Shown: positions 1-6,098 of the stretch, one piece after another | Layout: the number at the start of each line of letters is the position of its first letter | Position numbering within the stretch: the stretch's first letter is position 1 | Source: an uncultured Coriobacteriaceae bacterium | GTDB taxonomy: Bacteria; Actinomycetota; Coriobacteriia; Coriobacteriales; UMGS124 | Length of the DNA: 9,114 nucleotides | Assembly: GCA_900555105.1 (NCBI GenBank) | Contig: USJP01000038.1 | Span: 1 to 9,114, forward strand | Direction: 5' to 3' | Program-made: the position numbers and the translations under genes | The notes under the pieces: generated by a model | The model's database searches: none | What the model saw: only the letters and a program-made list of their open reading frames with translations | Told to the model about the DNA's origin: nothing

Positions 1-150
1 CCGCGCGCGACAGAAAACGGACGCCGCCGCCGAAACGAAACGGGGCGCTGGAGTCGGCAGCAATCGAGTCAAGGTGGACGATAACGCGCTGGCAAGCGTT
101 GCGAGAACGACCCTACCGTTAGGAAATGCAATCGGACGCCTGCAACAAGC

Positions 151-180
151 CCCGCCGTCCGCAGGGGGATGGACGGCGGG
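151..180 (-). terminator. Hairpin behind the iron-sulfur protein gene
   Basis: A perfect 10-bp inverted repeat (CCCGCCGTCC and GGACGGCGGG) encloses a 10-nt loop, about 30 nt past the stop codon of the minus-strand iron-sulfur gene. Neither side has a clear T tract, so it may be a weak or factor-assisted terminator, or only a 3' RNA-stabilising hairpin. I see no gene in the first 150 bases. Confidence 0.5.
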
Positions 181-210
181 ACTCATGTAACATAATGTTG
201 CTGTCTGGCT

Positions 211-1680
211 TTACTTGATCAGGCCCGCCTCGAACCTGTAGGCAGCCTTGACGTTGTCATCATCGAGGAAGTCGTGCGGAAGGGGCGCGTTGAGCTCGGC
301 CGGGCGCTCCACCAACTTGCGGGCTCCAACAGGGCAAACCCAAGCGCACTGGCCACAGCGGAAGCACATCTCGTTCACCACGGGCAGACCCGTGGCCTCG
401 TCCATCGTGATGGCATGCAGCGGGCAGCGCTCGGCGCAGGTGCCACACTTGAGGCAAGCATCGATGTCAACCTTGAGGTTATAGTGGCTGATCTGCGTGA
501 AGGGCTGGCTGGCGCCAATCGCCTCCGGGCTGCCCAGGCTCATCCATTCGGCGATGATGCCGCAGGAATCCGCATGGCACGAGCAGATGGTTCCCATATG
601 CTTGGAGAAGTTCTTCTCCAGAATAAAGCCGTCGTCACGAGAGCGCTGCATGTACTCGAGGGCCTGCTCCTTGGTGATAGGACGGGCGATTCCCAAGTGC
701 ATCCAGTAATCGGCCTCTTCGCCAATCATGAGGCAGGTCTCAACGCGCTGGTCACACAGGGGCGAGAAGTATTCCTCGAACTCACCGGACGCGAAGTCCT
801 CGAGCTTGGGGAAATCGACACCCGCGACCTTACCCTCCGCCGTCAGCTGCTTCACGATTGCCGTGTAGCGGCAATAACAGGGGGCTATGGCAAAGGTCGT
901 CTGCTCGGCGACAAGTTTCTCGATATCGTCATAAGGAAGCACGCCGGCATCCTCGGCCACGACCGACTTATCGCAAGGAATGGCATAGAACGTAGGGGTG
1001 CCGGTGGTCTGCATGTCTTGCGGAAGCATGTCGACGCCCGAAACGCCCAGGTTGTAGTTCAGGGGATCGTCAAGAACCTCGCGCATGTGGTATTCCACAA
1101 CACCCTGGAAGAAAGGCACGTGATGGTACCGCACGCCCTCATTGGTCTCCTCGCGGCAGAGATACCCATGGTCGGCGAAGTACTCGCAGAGCTCCTCGCA
1201 CTCCTCCATCGAACGGCCCGTCTTTTCGCTAAAGTCGAGCTTGGTAAACGCCACGCCCATCGGCGTCTCGATGTAAGCCTGAGCAGTGTCCTCGTCGAAC
1301 GTCGCAAGAATGTCGTCATAGGTCGCGACAACAGCGGTATTTCCGCAGCCCATGCCGTAGGAATGAATGAGGCAGCGCACCTTCACAGCCCATGCGGGGA
1401 TGACGGTCCCGTCCTCACCGACAAAGTCAACCTGCGCGTCCAAGTAGGCCTGGCGGCGGCGATTGAGCTCCTCGAGCGGCATGGTCGAAGTACCCAGTTC
1501 AAACAGATTCTCGGGCGTACCCTTCCAATCGAGATCGGCAGGGGCACCGTCGGCGTACGACCCCTTCGCCGTCGCAACCGCAAGCGCCTCATCAGCGCAG
1601 GCGACGTTACCGGCCACGCATGCAGATGCGCCCATTGCCGCGGCGGCACCCACAAAGCTCCTACGCGTCACGTCATCCAT
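211..1680 (-). CDS. Tat-exported 4Fe-4S dicluster protein (489 aa)
   Basis: This is a predicted electron-transfer iron-sulfur protein exported by the twin-arginine pathway. The start at 1680 is chosen because a Tat signal (MDDVTRRSFVG, then an Ala-rich hydrophobic stretch) begins there behind an AGAAAGGA ribosome site; the reading frame stays open upstream to 1788. A bacterial ferredoxin module lies at about residues 405-455, with two CxxCxxCxxxCP motifs (Cys409/412/415/419 and Cys439/442/445/449). Upstream, a winged-helix-like stretch (about residues 125-190) precedes further cysteine groups, AIAPCYCR, ETCLMIG and TICSCHADSC, which could bind another cluster. This order occurs in a group of anaerobe ferredoxin-like proteins with no settled function. 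No catalytic partner lies beside it. The divergent LuxR regulator at 1873 probably controls it. The electron donor and acceptor are unknown. Confidence 0.85.
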   Translation of the reverse strand: MDDVTRRSFVGAAAAMGASACVAGNVACADEALAVATAKGSYADGAPADLDWKGTPENLFELGTSTMPLEELNRRRQAYLDAQVDFVGEDGTVIPAWAVKVRCLIHSYGMGCGNTAVVATYDDILATFDEDTAQAYIETPMGVAFTKLDFSEKTGRSMEECEELCEYFADHGYLCREETNEGVRYHHVPFFQGVVEYHMREVLDDPLNYNLGVSGVDMLPQDMQTTGTPTFYAIPCDKSVVAEDAGVLPYDDIEKLVAEQTTFAIAPCYCRYTAIVKQLTAEGKVAGVDFPKLEDFASGEFEEYFSPLCDQRVETCLMIGEEADYWMHLGIARPITKEQALEYMQRSRDDGFILEKNFSKHMGTICSCHADSCGIIAEWMSLGSPEAIGASQPFTQISHYNLKVDIDACLKCGTCAERCPLHAITMDEATGLPVVNEMCFRCGQCAWVCPVGARKLVERPAELNAPLPHDFLDDDNVKAAYRFEAGLIK

Positions 1681-1775
1681 TTCGAAATCCTTTCTCTCCC
1701 TTTGCGCAGCGGCATCTCCCAAGCTTCGCTGCACCTCCGACTGCCATTTGACGCCAATCAGGCCATCCACGTCCT

Positions 1776-1816
1776 CCCCCCAACGCATTGGAAATTGGCA
1801 CCGCCCACTTGGGGGG
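1776..1816. promoter_or_regulatory. Spaced inverted repeat in divergent promoter region
   Basis: CCCCCCAA at 1776-1783 and TTGGGGGG at 1809-1816 are perfect inverted copies with starts 33 bp apart, roughly three helical turns. They lie in the 192-bp gap between the divergent iron-sulfur gene and the LuxR regulator. Between them is a short direct repeat, ATTGGAAATTGG. The placement suits an operator read by the neighbouring regulator, but this is inferred from position and symmetry only. Confidence 0.4.
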
Positions 1817-1820
1817 TTGA

Positions 1821-1849
1821 TGGCAAAAAGGCAGATAAATGATTAAAAT
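1821..1849 (+). promoter_or_regulatory. Possible promoter of the LuxR regulator gene
   Basis: TAAAAT at 1844-1849 matches five of six bases of a sigma-70-type -10 box and lies about 24 nt before the chosen start at 1873. The hexamer 17 nt upstream, TGGCAA at 1821-1826, is a poor -35 box. The assignment is weak. Confidence 0.25.
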
Positions 1850-1872
1850 GTCGGATGGGAGAAGGAGGGGAC

Positions 1873-3363
1873 ATGCACTGCTGTGCAACCAAGTCGGCTC
1901 GATGCCCGGATGCGCTAACTATCACCATCTTGTGCATCGGGTATGGTGCCTATCACGCCTGCTGCTATAACGGCATCATCCGTGGGGCATTCCTTGCCCG
2001 AATCGGCCTCGACACCGACGAGACATGGCTCTGTCTCCTGCTGCTTGTTTGCGCGACCGGCGTTGGCTGCCTAGCCGTCAGGGCGCTCCATAAGAACGGG
2101 GTCCATGTCACCGGGCCGGCCGGCACCGCCTCAAGCTATGCGTCCATCGCCCTGTTCGCGCTTCTCGGGCTCTTGTTTGATTCATCGGCGGAAGTATCGC
2201 ACCTTCTTTCCTTCGCAACAGGCCTGGCGTCGTCCATCCCGCTTCTGGTGTGGTTCAAATCATTCCTGGCCCTCTATCGTCGGCGCGGGCCAGGAATCTG
2301 CATGCTCGCGATTTCCGTCGGTACGCTGCTCAGCTATATACCGATGTGTTTTGCGGCCCAGGCGCAAACGGCATTGCCCCAGACCGCTCTTTTGATTGGC
2401 GGCACTTTGGTCGCCGCCACCGTTCAACTGACGTTTCTCCGAACATGCAAGGACACCCCTGCGCATCCCGGAGACCACGGCGGCCACGGGGCAGAGCCCT
2501 ATCGTCTCTCGGTCTATATCGTCAGTCTCGTCTCAAGCTTCGGCGTTGCCACAAGCCTTGCGAGTGGGATGGCCTATTTCTTGGGCGGGTATCAATCTGG
2601 GTCGTTCTCTTGGACGCTCGTTCTCACCATCCTCTGCGCCTGCGCAGCTCTCACGGCCCTGTCCCTTCTGGCGAGCAAAGGCGCCACCCTGCGCTTCGGG
2701 CTCCTTATCAGAATCGCCCTCGTTGCCACCGATGCAGTGTTTGCTTTTGCCCCAGCCCTTCAAGGCTTTGCGCCAAACGTTCTTGCCGCCTTATGCCAAG
2801 CGGTTGTAATCATCCAAGGCGTTGCTATGACGTTGCTTTCAGTGGAAATATGTCATGAGAAAAACCTGGCGATGTCGGACGTGATGCCCGCGAACTACGC
2901 CATTTATGTTGTCTGTGTCTGCTCCGGCATGGGCTTGGCCTCAATGGTAAATGCCAGCGGAAGCGAGCTTCTCTGGCAGTTCATGATGGGCATCGCGATT
3001 ACAAGCGTCGTCGCGGTCATCCCGGCCCTACCCTCAGCAAGCAGCACGGCAGCGACGTTCACCGCAAAAATCCTGCTTGAAAATGAGGGCTACGACGAAC
3101 GCTCATCAAGAGTGTGTCTCGAGACCGCCGCGAGATATGGCCTCACTCCCCGTGAGACCGATGTCCTGCGCCTGCTACTGCTTGGGCTTACGCGGGCTCA
3201 GATCGCCGACAAGCTCGCGCTCAGCAGTTGGACCGTGAAAGAATACATTGGAAGCGTTTACAACAAAGTCGGAGTTCATTCAGCAAAAGACTTGATGATT
3301 CAATGCATGGCGCAGGCAGGAACACCAAAAGAAGAGCTCTCTGCCAGGCCGCCATTGACATAG
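1873..3363 (+). CDS. Membrane-spanning LuxR-family transcriptional regulator (496 aa)
   Basis: This is a membrane-embedded regulator with about a dozen hydrophobic segments over residues 1-400 and a C-terminal LuxR/GerE helix-turn-helix at about residues 421-478 (LTPRETDVLRLL, then AQIADKLALSSWTVKEYIG and NKVGVHSAKDL). Proteins of this build are abundant in Eggerthellaceae. They often sit beside redox operons and are thought to sense a substrate through the membrane part. An in-frame ATG at 1855 exists, but the codons after it read through the AAGGAGG ribosome site at 1862-1868, so the ATG at 1873 is preferred. The divergent iron-sulfur gene is the likely target. The last codons overlap the end of the opposing ATPase gene by 64 bp, so the 18-residue tail after the DNA-binding domain may be junction-derived. 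The ligand is unknown. Confidence 0.88.
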   Translation: MHCCATKSARCPDALTITILCIGYGAYHACCYNGIIRGAFLARIGLDTDETWLCLLLLVCATGVGCLAVRALHKNGVHVTGPAGTASSYASIALFALLGLLFDSSAEVSHLLSFATGLASSIPLLVWFKSFLALYRRRGPGICMLAISVGTLLSYIPMCFAAQAQTALPQTALLIGGTLVAATVQLTFLRTCKDTPAHPGDHGGHGAEPYRLSVYIVSLVSSFGVATSLASGMAYFLGGYQSGSFSWTLVLTILCACAALTALSLLASKGATLRFGLLIRIALVATDAVFAFAPALQGFAPNVLAALCQAVVIIQGVAMTLLSVEICHEKNLAMSDVMPANYAIYVVCVCSGMGLASMVNASGSELLWQFMMGIAITSVVAVIPALPSASSTAATFTAKILLENEGYDERSSRVCLETAARYGLTPRETDVLRLLLLGLTRAQIADKLALSSWTVKEYIGSVYNKVGVHSAKDLMIQCMAQAGTPKEELSARPPLT

Positions 3364-4553
3364 GCTGCTTGTAGGATTCGCCTGCCGTTGCGCCATGAGC
3401 TCGTTGCGGCGGCGTCCTTGGTGTAGGCATCGGCAAGCCAGGCGTTGAACCCGTCCTCCACCTCGTGATTGGGAAAGCCCAGGGTATAGGAACGGCGGCG
3501 TCCCCGCTCCTCGTAACCCCTGATAGTCAGGTAGCCGGTCTGGAAAAGGACGGCGGGCATGAAGGGGTCGGCCGGCTCAAAGGTGCCCAGCTGCTCCTCT
3601 GAAGCCTCGACAGACTCGACCTCCATGGGCCCCTTCTTGGCATATGACATGAGCCAGCCCGGAGTTCCCGTCTCGAACCAATAGGAGCGGATATCCGCGG
3701 AATCCAGGCAGCGGCCAAGCGACACGGGGTTGAACACGCGGGTCATGGAGCGGTCGAAGCAGTACCCGTCGTACGTGTCCACCAGGCGCGCAAACGCCCC
3801 ATCGGCATCGGTGCCGAGGGTTTGCGCAAGGGCGGCGAGCCTCTGGGGGAAACACGACCGCACCTCGTCGTGTGTGTAGCCCAACAAGCTGGAGAAACGA
3901 ACGTCCATCGTGATGTCGGTGAGGTTGTTGAGGTCGGAGAAGATAGAGACCTTCGAGAACTTGGAGACACCCGTCATGAGGCAGAAGCGCTGCTTGGACT
4001 CGGTGGCCTTGACAACAGAGTAGAACGACTTCAGGAAGGTCTGGAAGGGCAAAACCTCCCGCGTGCCCACCCAACGGGTGAGGGGCTTGTCGTACTCGTC
4101 GACCAGCAGGACAAACTGGCCGGTCGGACTGATTTCGGCAACGTCCTCAGCGAAGGCGGCGAAGCGGTCGCGCACGTTTTCCTCGTCGCGCAAGGACACA
4201 CCAAGCCTCTCCGACTCCCTGCGCAGCGTTGCCGCGACGGCAGCCTCAACCTCCTCGACCGTCTCCCCCGAGCACAGGCTCATATCAAGCCTGATGACCG
4301 GATACCGGACCGACCAGTCCCACGGCAGAGAGCCTATCGCCAACCCCTCGAACAGATCGCGCCTGCCCTCAAAGAGATTCTGCAGCGTGGAGATGAGCAG
4401 AGACTTGCCGAAACAACGGGGGCGCGCAAGAAAGAACTGCTTGCCGAAAGACTCGTCAACCAGCGGATACAGAATCCCCGTCTTGTCGACGTACGTAAAG
4501 CCCTTCGACCTCACGTACTCGAAATCGTATGTATCCGTCGCAATCTTTTCCAT
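3300..4553 (-). CDS. AAA-ATPase-like protein, C-terminally truncated (copy 1, 417 aa)
   Basis: This belongs to the AAA-ATPase-like family (Pfam PF09820 type), which normally carries a PD-(D/E)XK nuclease-like domain at its C-terminus; its role is unproven. The start at 4553 matches the paralogue (MEKIATDTYDFE against LERIATDTYDFE) and follows an AAGGG ribosome site. The family N-terminus FTYVDKT, a P-loop (RPRCFGKS, residues 44-51), a Walker B region (FVLLVDEYDKP, DEYD at 152-155) and the LMTGVSKFSKVSIFSDLNNL block are present. The usual P-loop sequence is RPRRFGKS; here CGT has become TGT, giving Cys47. Similarity to copy 2 stops near LQAAYVNGG (about 3360), and the frame then runs antisense through the end of the LuxR gene. 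The nuclease domain is therefore missing, and the gene is probably decaying even though its frame is open. Confidence 0.82.
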   Translation of the reverse strand: MEKIATDTYDFEYVRSKGFTYVDKTGILYPLVDESFGKQFFLARPRCFGKSLLISTLQNLFEGRRDLFEGLAIGSLPWDWSVRYPVIRLDMSLCSGETVEEVEAAVAATLRRESERLGVSLRDEENVRDRFAAFAEDVAEISPTGQFVLLVDEYDKPLTRWVGTREVLPFQTFLKSFYSVVKATESKQRFCLMTGVSKFSKVSIFSDLNNLTDITMDVRFSSLLGYTHDEVRSCFPQRLAALAQTLGTDADGAFARLVDTYDGYCFDRSMTRVFNPVSLGRCLDSADIRSYWFETGTPGWLMSYAKKGPMEVESVEASEEQLGTFEPADPFMPAVLFQTGYLTIRGYEERGRRRSYTLGFPNHEVEDGFNAWLADAYTKDAAATSSWRNGRRILQAAYVNGGLAESSSFGVPACAMH

Positions 4554-4691
4554 GGCAGGCCCTTCGCCGCAGAACACATCTCGGGCGCAATCTTACCATC
4601 CGCCACGCGCCTGCATCCGGACCCGACAAAAATGCGCCGAACGGGACGGAGTGAGAAAGGGGCCACACAAACGGAAACTTGCACCGACGGA

Positions 4692-4728
4692 CTTTCGCAT
4701 CTTTCGCATGTTTTCGCAAGTTTTGCAA
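4692..4728. repeat. Four tandem 9-10 bp repeats (CTTTCGCAT-like)
   Basis: CTTTCGCAT occurs twice back to back (4692-4709), followed by GTTTTCGCAA (4710-4719) and GTTTTGCAA (4720-4728). The block ends in the palindrome TTTTGCAAAA (4721-4730). It lies 139-175 bp upstream of the start of ATPase copy 1. It could be an iteron-like binding array for the promoter region or a simple drifting repeat. Confidence 0.7.
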
Positions 4729-4730
4729 AA

Positions 4731-5187
4731 GGTCGTTTAGCTGGGTGAATGTTGTTATGGAAGTATCCCGTGCTGCTTTCACGTCCTAGCGGAATCTACC
4801 TCGCTCACGACTTGAGCCAGGGCTATTCACTGTTGCCACAGGACAAGCACGCGCTAGAAACTGATTGATAGGCAATTCCGCCGCCCTCTCGCATGAGCTC
4901 GCTTCGAGCCTTCGTGAAAGGACGGCATTGGTTTGGTCGGTTCTTTAGGGACTGCCCACCTCGGGCGCCGCGGTGATTGCCATGACCGGGCTTTGTTTGG
5001 TCGGGTCCTTGGAGGGGCCGCTCACCACTTTGGATTTGGGGTGTTGCGACGGGAACTCGAACCGGCCCGTCGGTCTCAATGTGACTCCCGCGGCTCTTTG
5101 CGGACAATCCGCCGTCAAAGCGAGACCGTCCCCCACAATTGCAGGCATTTTGTTAGAAAGTTCACCTTCTCATACCGTGCAACGCGC
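4731..5187. other. Intergenic stretch with no convincing gene
   Basis: About 450 bases between the tandem repeats and the mihF promoter lack any open frame with a ribosome site and recognisable protein content. Short frames of 60-110 codons exist on both strands, but they overlap each other and look compositional. A 10-nt direct repeat, GTTTGGTCGG, occurs at 4931-4940 and 4995-5004 with loosely similar sequence after each copy. The right part (5047-5128) can fold and is listed separately. Confidence 0.5.
5047..5128 (+). other. Potentially structured segment upstream of mihF
   Basis: Several nested complementary segments occur here. CGACGGG (5047-5053) pairs with CCCGTCG (5066-5072). CGGTCTC (5071-5077) pairs with GAGACCG (5122-5128). 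Inside the latter, GCGGA (5100-5104) pairs with TCCGC (5108-5112). The first two stems share two bases, so they would compete or stack. This may be a structured leader or a remnant RNA element. It matches no riboswitch, tRNA or other RNA family that I recognise. Confidence 0.3.
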
Positions 5188-5193
5188 TATGAT
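5188..5193 (+). promoter_or_regulatory. Candidate -10 box of mihF
   Basis: TATGAT matches five of six -10 consensus bases and would start transcription near 5200, giving a leader of roughly 28 nt before the ATG at 5228. No good -35 hexamer lies 16-18 nt upstream; the nearest similar sequence is TTCACC at 5161-5166, which is 21 nt away. If this is the true promoter, the folded segment at 5047-5128 is not part of the transcript. Confidence 0.3.
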
Positions 5194-5227
5194 GCCAGTA
5201 CTGCGATTTCGATGGGGAGGAGACTCT

Positions 5228-5542
5228 ATGGCAAATACGACACCTGAGCTCACGAAGGAAGAGCGCGCGGCGGCACTCGCCAAGGCCGCGAAGGCCCGCA
5301 CCGAGAGGGCGGCTCTCAAGGACGACATCAAGGCCGGCAAGATCAGCGTGGCGGAGGTCCTCGACATGGAGGGCGATGTCGCCCGCCGCATGAAGGTGAA
5401 GGACCTCATCTGCTCCGTCCCCGGCTACGGCGAGGCCAAGGCAGCCAAGCTCATGGACCGCATCGGCATCGCCGAGTCCCGCAGGGTCCAGGGCCTGGGC
5501 ATCCGCCAGCGCGAAGCGCTCCTGGCCGCCCTCGAGGATTAG
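5228..5542 (+). CDS. mihF: Integration host factor, actinobacterial type (104 aa)
   Basis: This is a small nucleoid-associated DNA-binding protein of the mycobacterial mIHF / Streptomyces sIHF family. It is unrelated to the enterobacterial IHF alpha/beta heterodimer. The length fits the family (about 105 residues). The N-terminal half is a charged Ala/Lys/Glu-rich helix (LTKEERAAALAKAAKARTER). The C-terminal half carries the S13-like helix-two-turn-helix segment, with VPGYGEAKAAKLMDRIGI and RRVQGLGIRQREALLAAL. The start at 5228 follows a strong GGGGAGGAG ribosome site with 5-nt spacing; the frame is open upstream but lacks a better start. It appears monocistronic, with a strong terminator 9 nt past the stop. 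Family members bend and compact DNA and assist phage integration in mycobacteria. Whether this is the main chromosomal copy or an accessory one cannot be told from the window. Confidence 0.93.
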   Translation: MANTTPELTKEERAAALAKAAKARTERAALKDDIKAGKISVAEVLDMEGDVARRMKVKDLICSVPGYGEAKAAKLMDRIGIAESRRVQGLGIRQREALLAALED

Positions 5543-5551
5543 ATAGTGAAC

Positions 5552-5624
5552 AAAAAGCCCCCAGCCGCAATCCCTCCTGCGTTGATGTCAAAACCGGCCC
5601 AGGAGGGGCCGCCGGGGGCTTTTT
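5552..5624 (+). terminator. Strong intrinsic terminator of mihF
   Basis: AAAAAGCCCCC (5552-5562) pairs perfectly with GGGGGCTTTTT (5614-5624), and an inner stem pairs CCCTCCTG (5572-5579) with CAGGAGGG (5600-5607). The stem ends in five Ts on the plus strand, and the A tract on the other side makes it potentially bidirectional. It begins 9 nt after the mihF stop codon. Confidence 0.88.
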
Positions 5625-5646
5625 CATCGTCTTCCACGGGCTGCGC

Positions 5647-5920
5647 TGGCAGCAAATCGGGTTTCGGTGCAGTTTCGAAGCCCCCGATGGCAGCAAATCG
5701 GGTTTCGGTGCAGTGATTTCTGAACGAGAGCGCCGCTTGGCTCTATGAGGCGCAAAATTCTGTTGTTTAAACAACAGAATAGCTGATAAGCCTCCTTTTT
5801 AAAGCATCATTCCCCTCAGAAAAGGGCCTTGGGGCGCACGAGGCGCGTTTTGACTGCACCGAAACTCGTTTGCCTGCCAATGAGTTCGTGAAAACTGCAC
5901 CGAAACACGTTTCGCTACCA
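5647..5920. repeat. Mirrored four-copy 27-bp repeat element (41-bp period)
   Basis: A 27-bp unit containing GTTTCGGTGCAGT occurs twice in direct orientation at 5647-5673 and 5688-5714 (identical to each other), and twice inverted at 5853-5879 and 5894-5920 (diverged). In both pairs the copies start exactly 41 bp apart. The four units are symmetric about 5783.5, forming imperfect 68-bp inverted arms around a 138-bp centre. The centre holds the 24-bp palindrome at 5757-5780. No gene is recognisable inside. It could be a REP-like extragenic element, a small non-autonomous mobile element or a multi-site operator. Confidence 0.8.
5757..5780. repeat. 24-bp perfect palindrome
   Basis: The half-site ATTCTGTTGTTT is followed directly by its exact reverse complement AAACAACAGAAT. 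GAGGC (5747-5751) and GCCTC (5790-5794) lie outside it and are also complementary, and a T5 run follows at 5796-5800. The full structure could act as a plus-strand terminator, and the symmetric core could be a dimeric regulator's binding site. Confidence 0.7.
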
Positions 5921-6054
5921 AAAAAGGCCTTGGGCCGACCCCCCCACGCCGCCCGACAAGGCAGGCTGGACCCCCATTTTCCAAAAGCAGCCTGCGCTCG
6001 AAATTACAGACACAGTTATAGCCGTCATCAACACAGAGAGGCTTCCTGGCAGGC
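5921..6054. other. Upstream region of the LysE exporter gene, no gene seen
   Basis: No convincing gene or promoter is visible between the repeat element and the exporter. AAAAAGGCCTTGGGCCG at 5922-5938 echoes AAAAGGGCCTTGGGGCG at about 5820-5836, so part of the repeat element's flank is itself duplicated. AGAGAGG at 6035-6041 is a distant, weak ribosome-site candidate for the ATG at 6055. Confidence 0.35.
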
Positions 6055-6098
6055 ATGTTGCCGGTTTTCTTCAGGGACTGTCGCTGGGGCTGGTCTAT

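Noticed and set aside
274..1842. Long plus-strand open frame (522 codons) opposite the iron-sulfur gene
   Set aside because: It is antisense to a gene with clear Tat and ferredoxin motifs; its translation shows no recognisable domain and has the composition expected from a GC-rich antisense frame.
1855..1872. Earlier ATG for the LuxR regulator
   Set aside because: Its first codons (GGA GAA GGA GGG GAC) are the ribosome-binding site of the ATG at 1873.
3822..4748. Plus-strand frame of 308 codons opposite ATPase copy 1
   Set aside because: It is antisense to a conserved coding sequence, and a similar antisense frame lies opposite copy 2, which is explained by shared codon structure.
5040..5075. 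tRNA T-arm-like sequence on the minus strand (GGTTCGAGTTCC)
   Set aside because: The flanking bases cannot form the 5-bp T stem, and there is no acceptor, D or anticodon arm in register.
5647..5920. CRISPR array
   Set aside because: There are only two copies per orientation, the gaps between units are 14 bp and not spacer-sized, and no cas gene is nearby.
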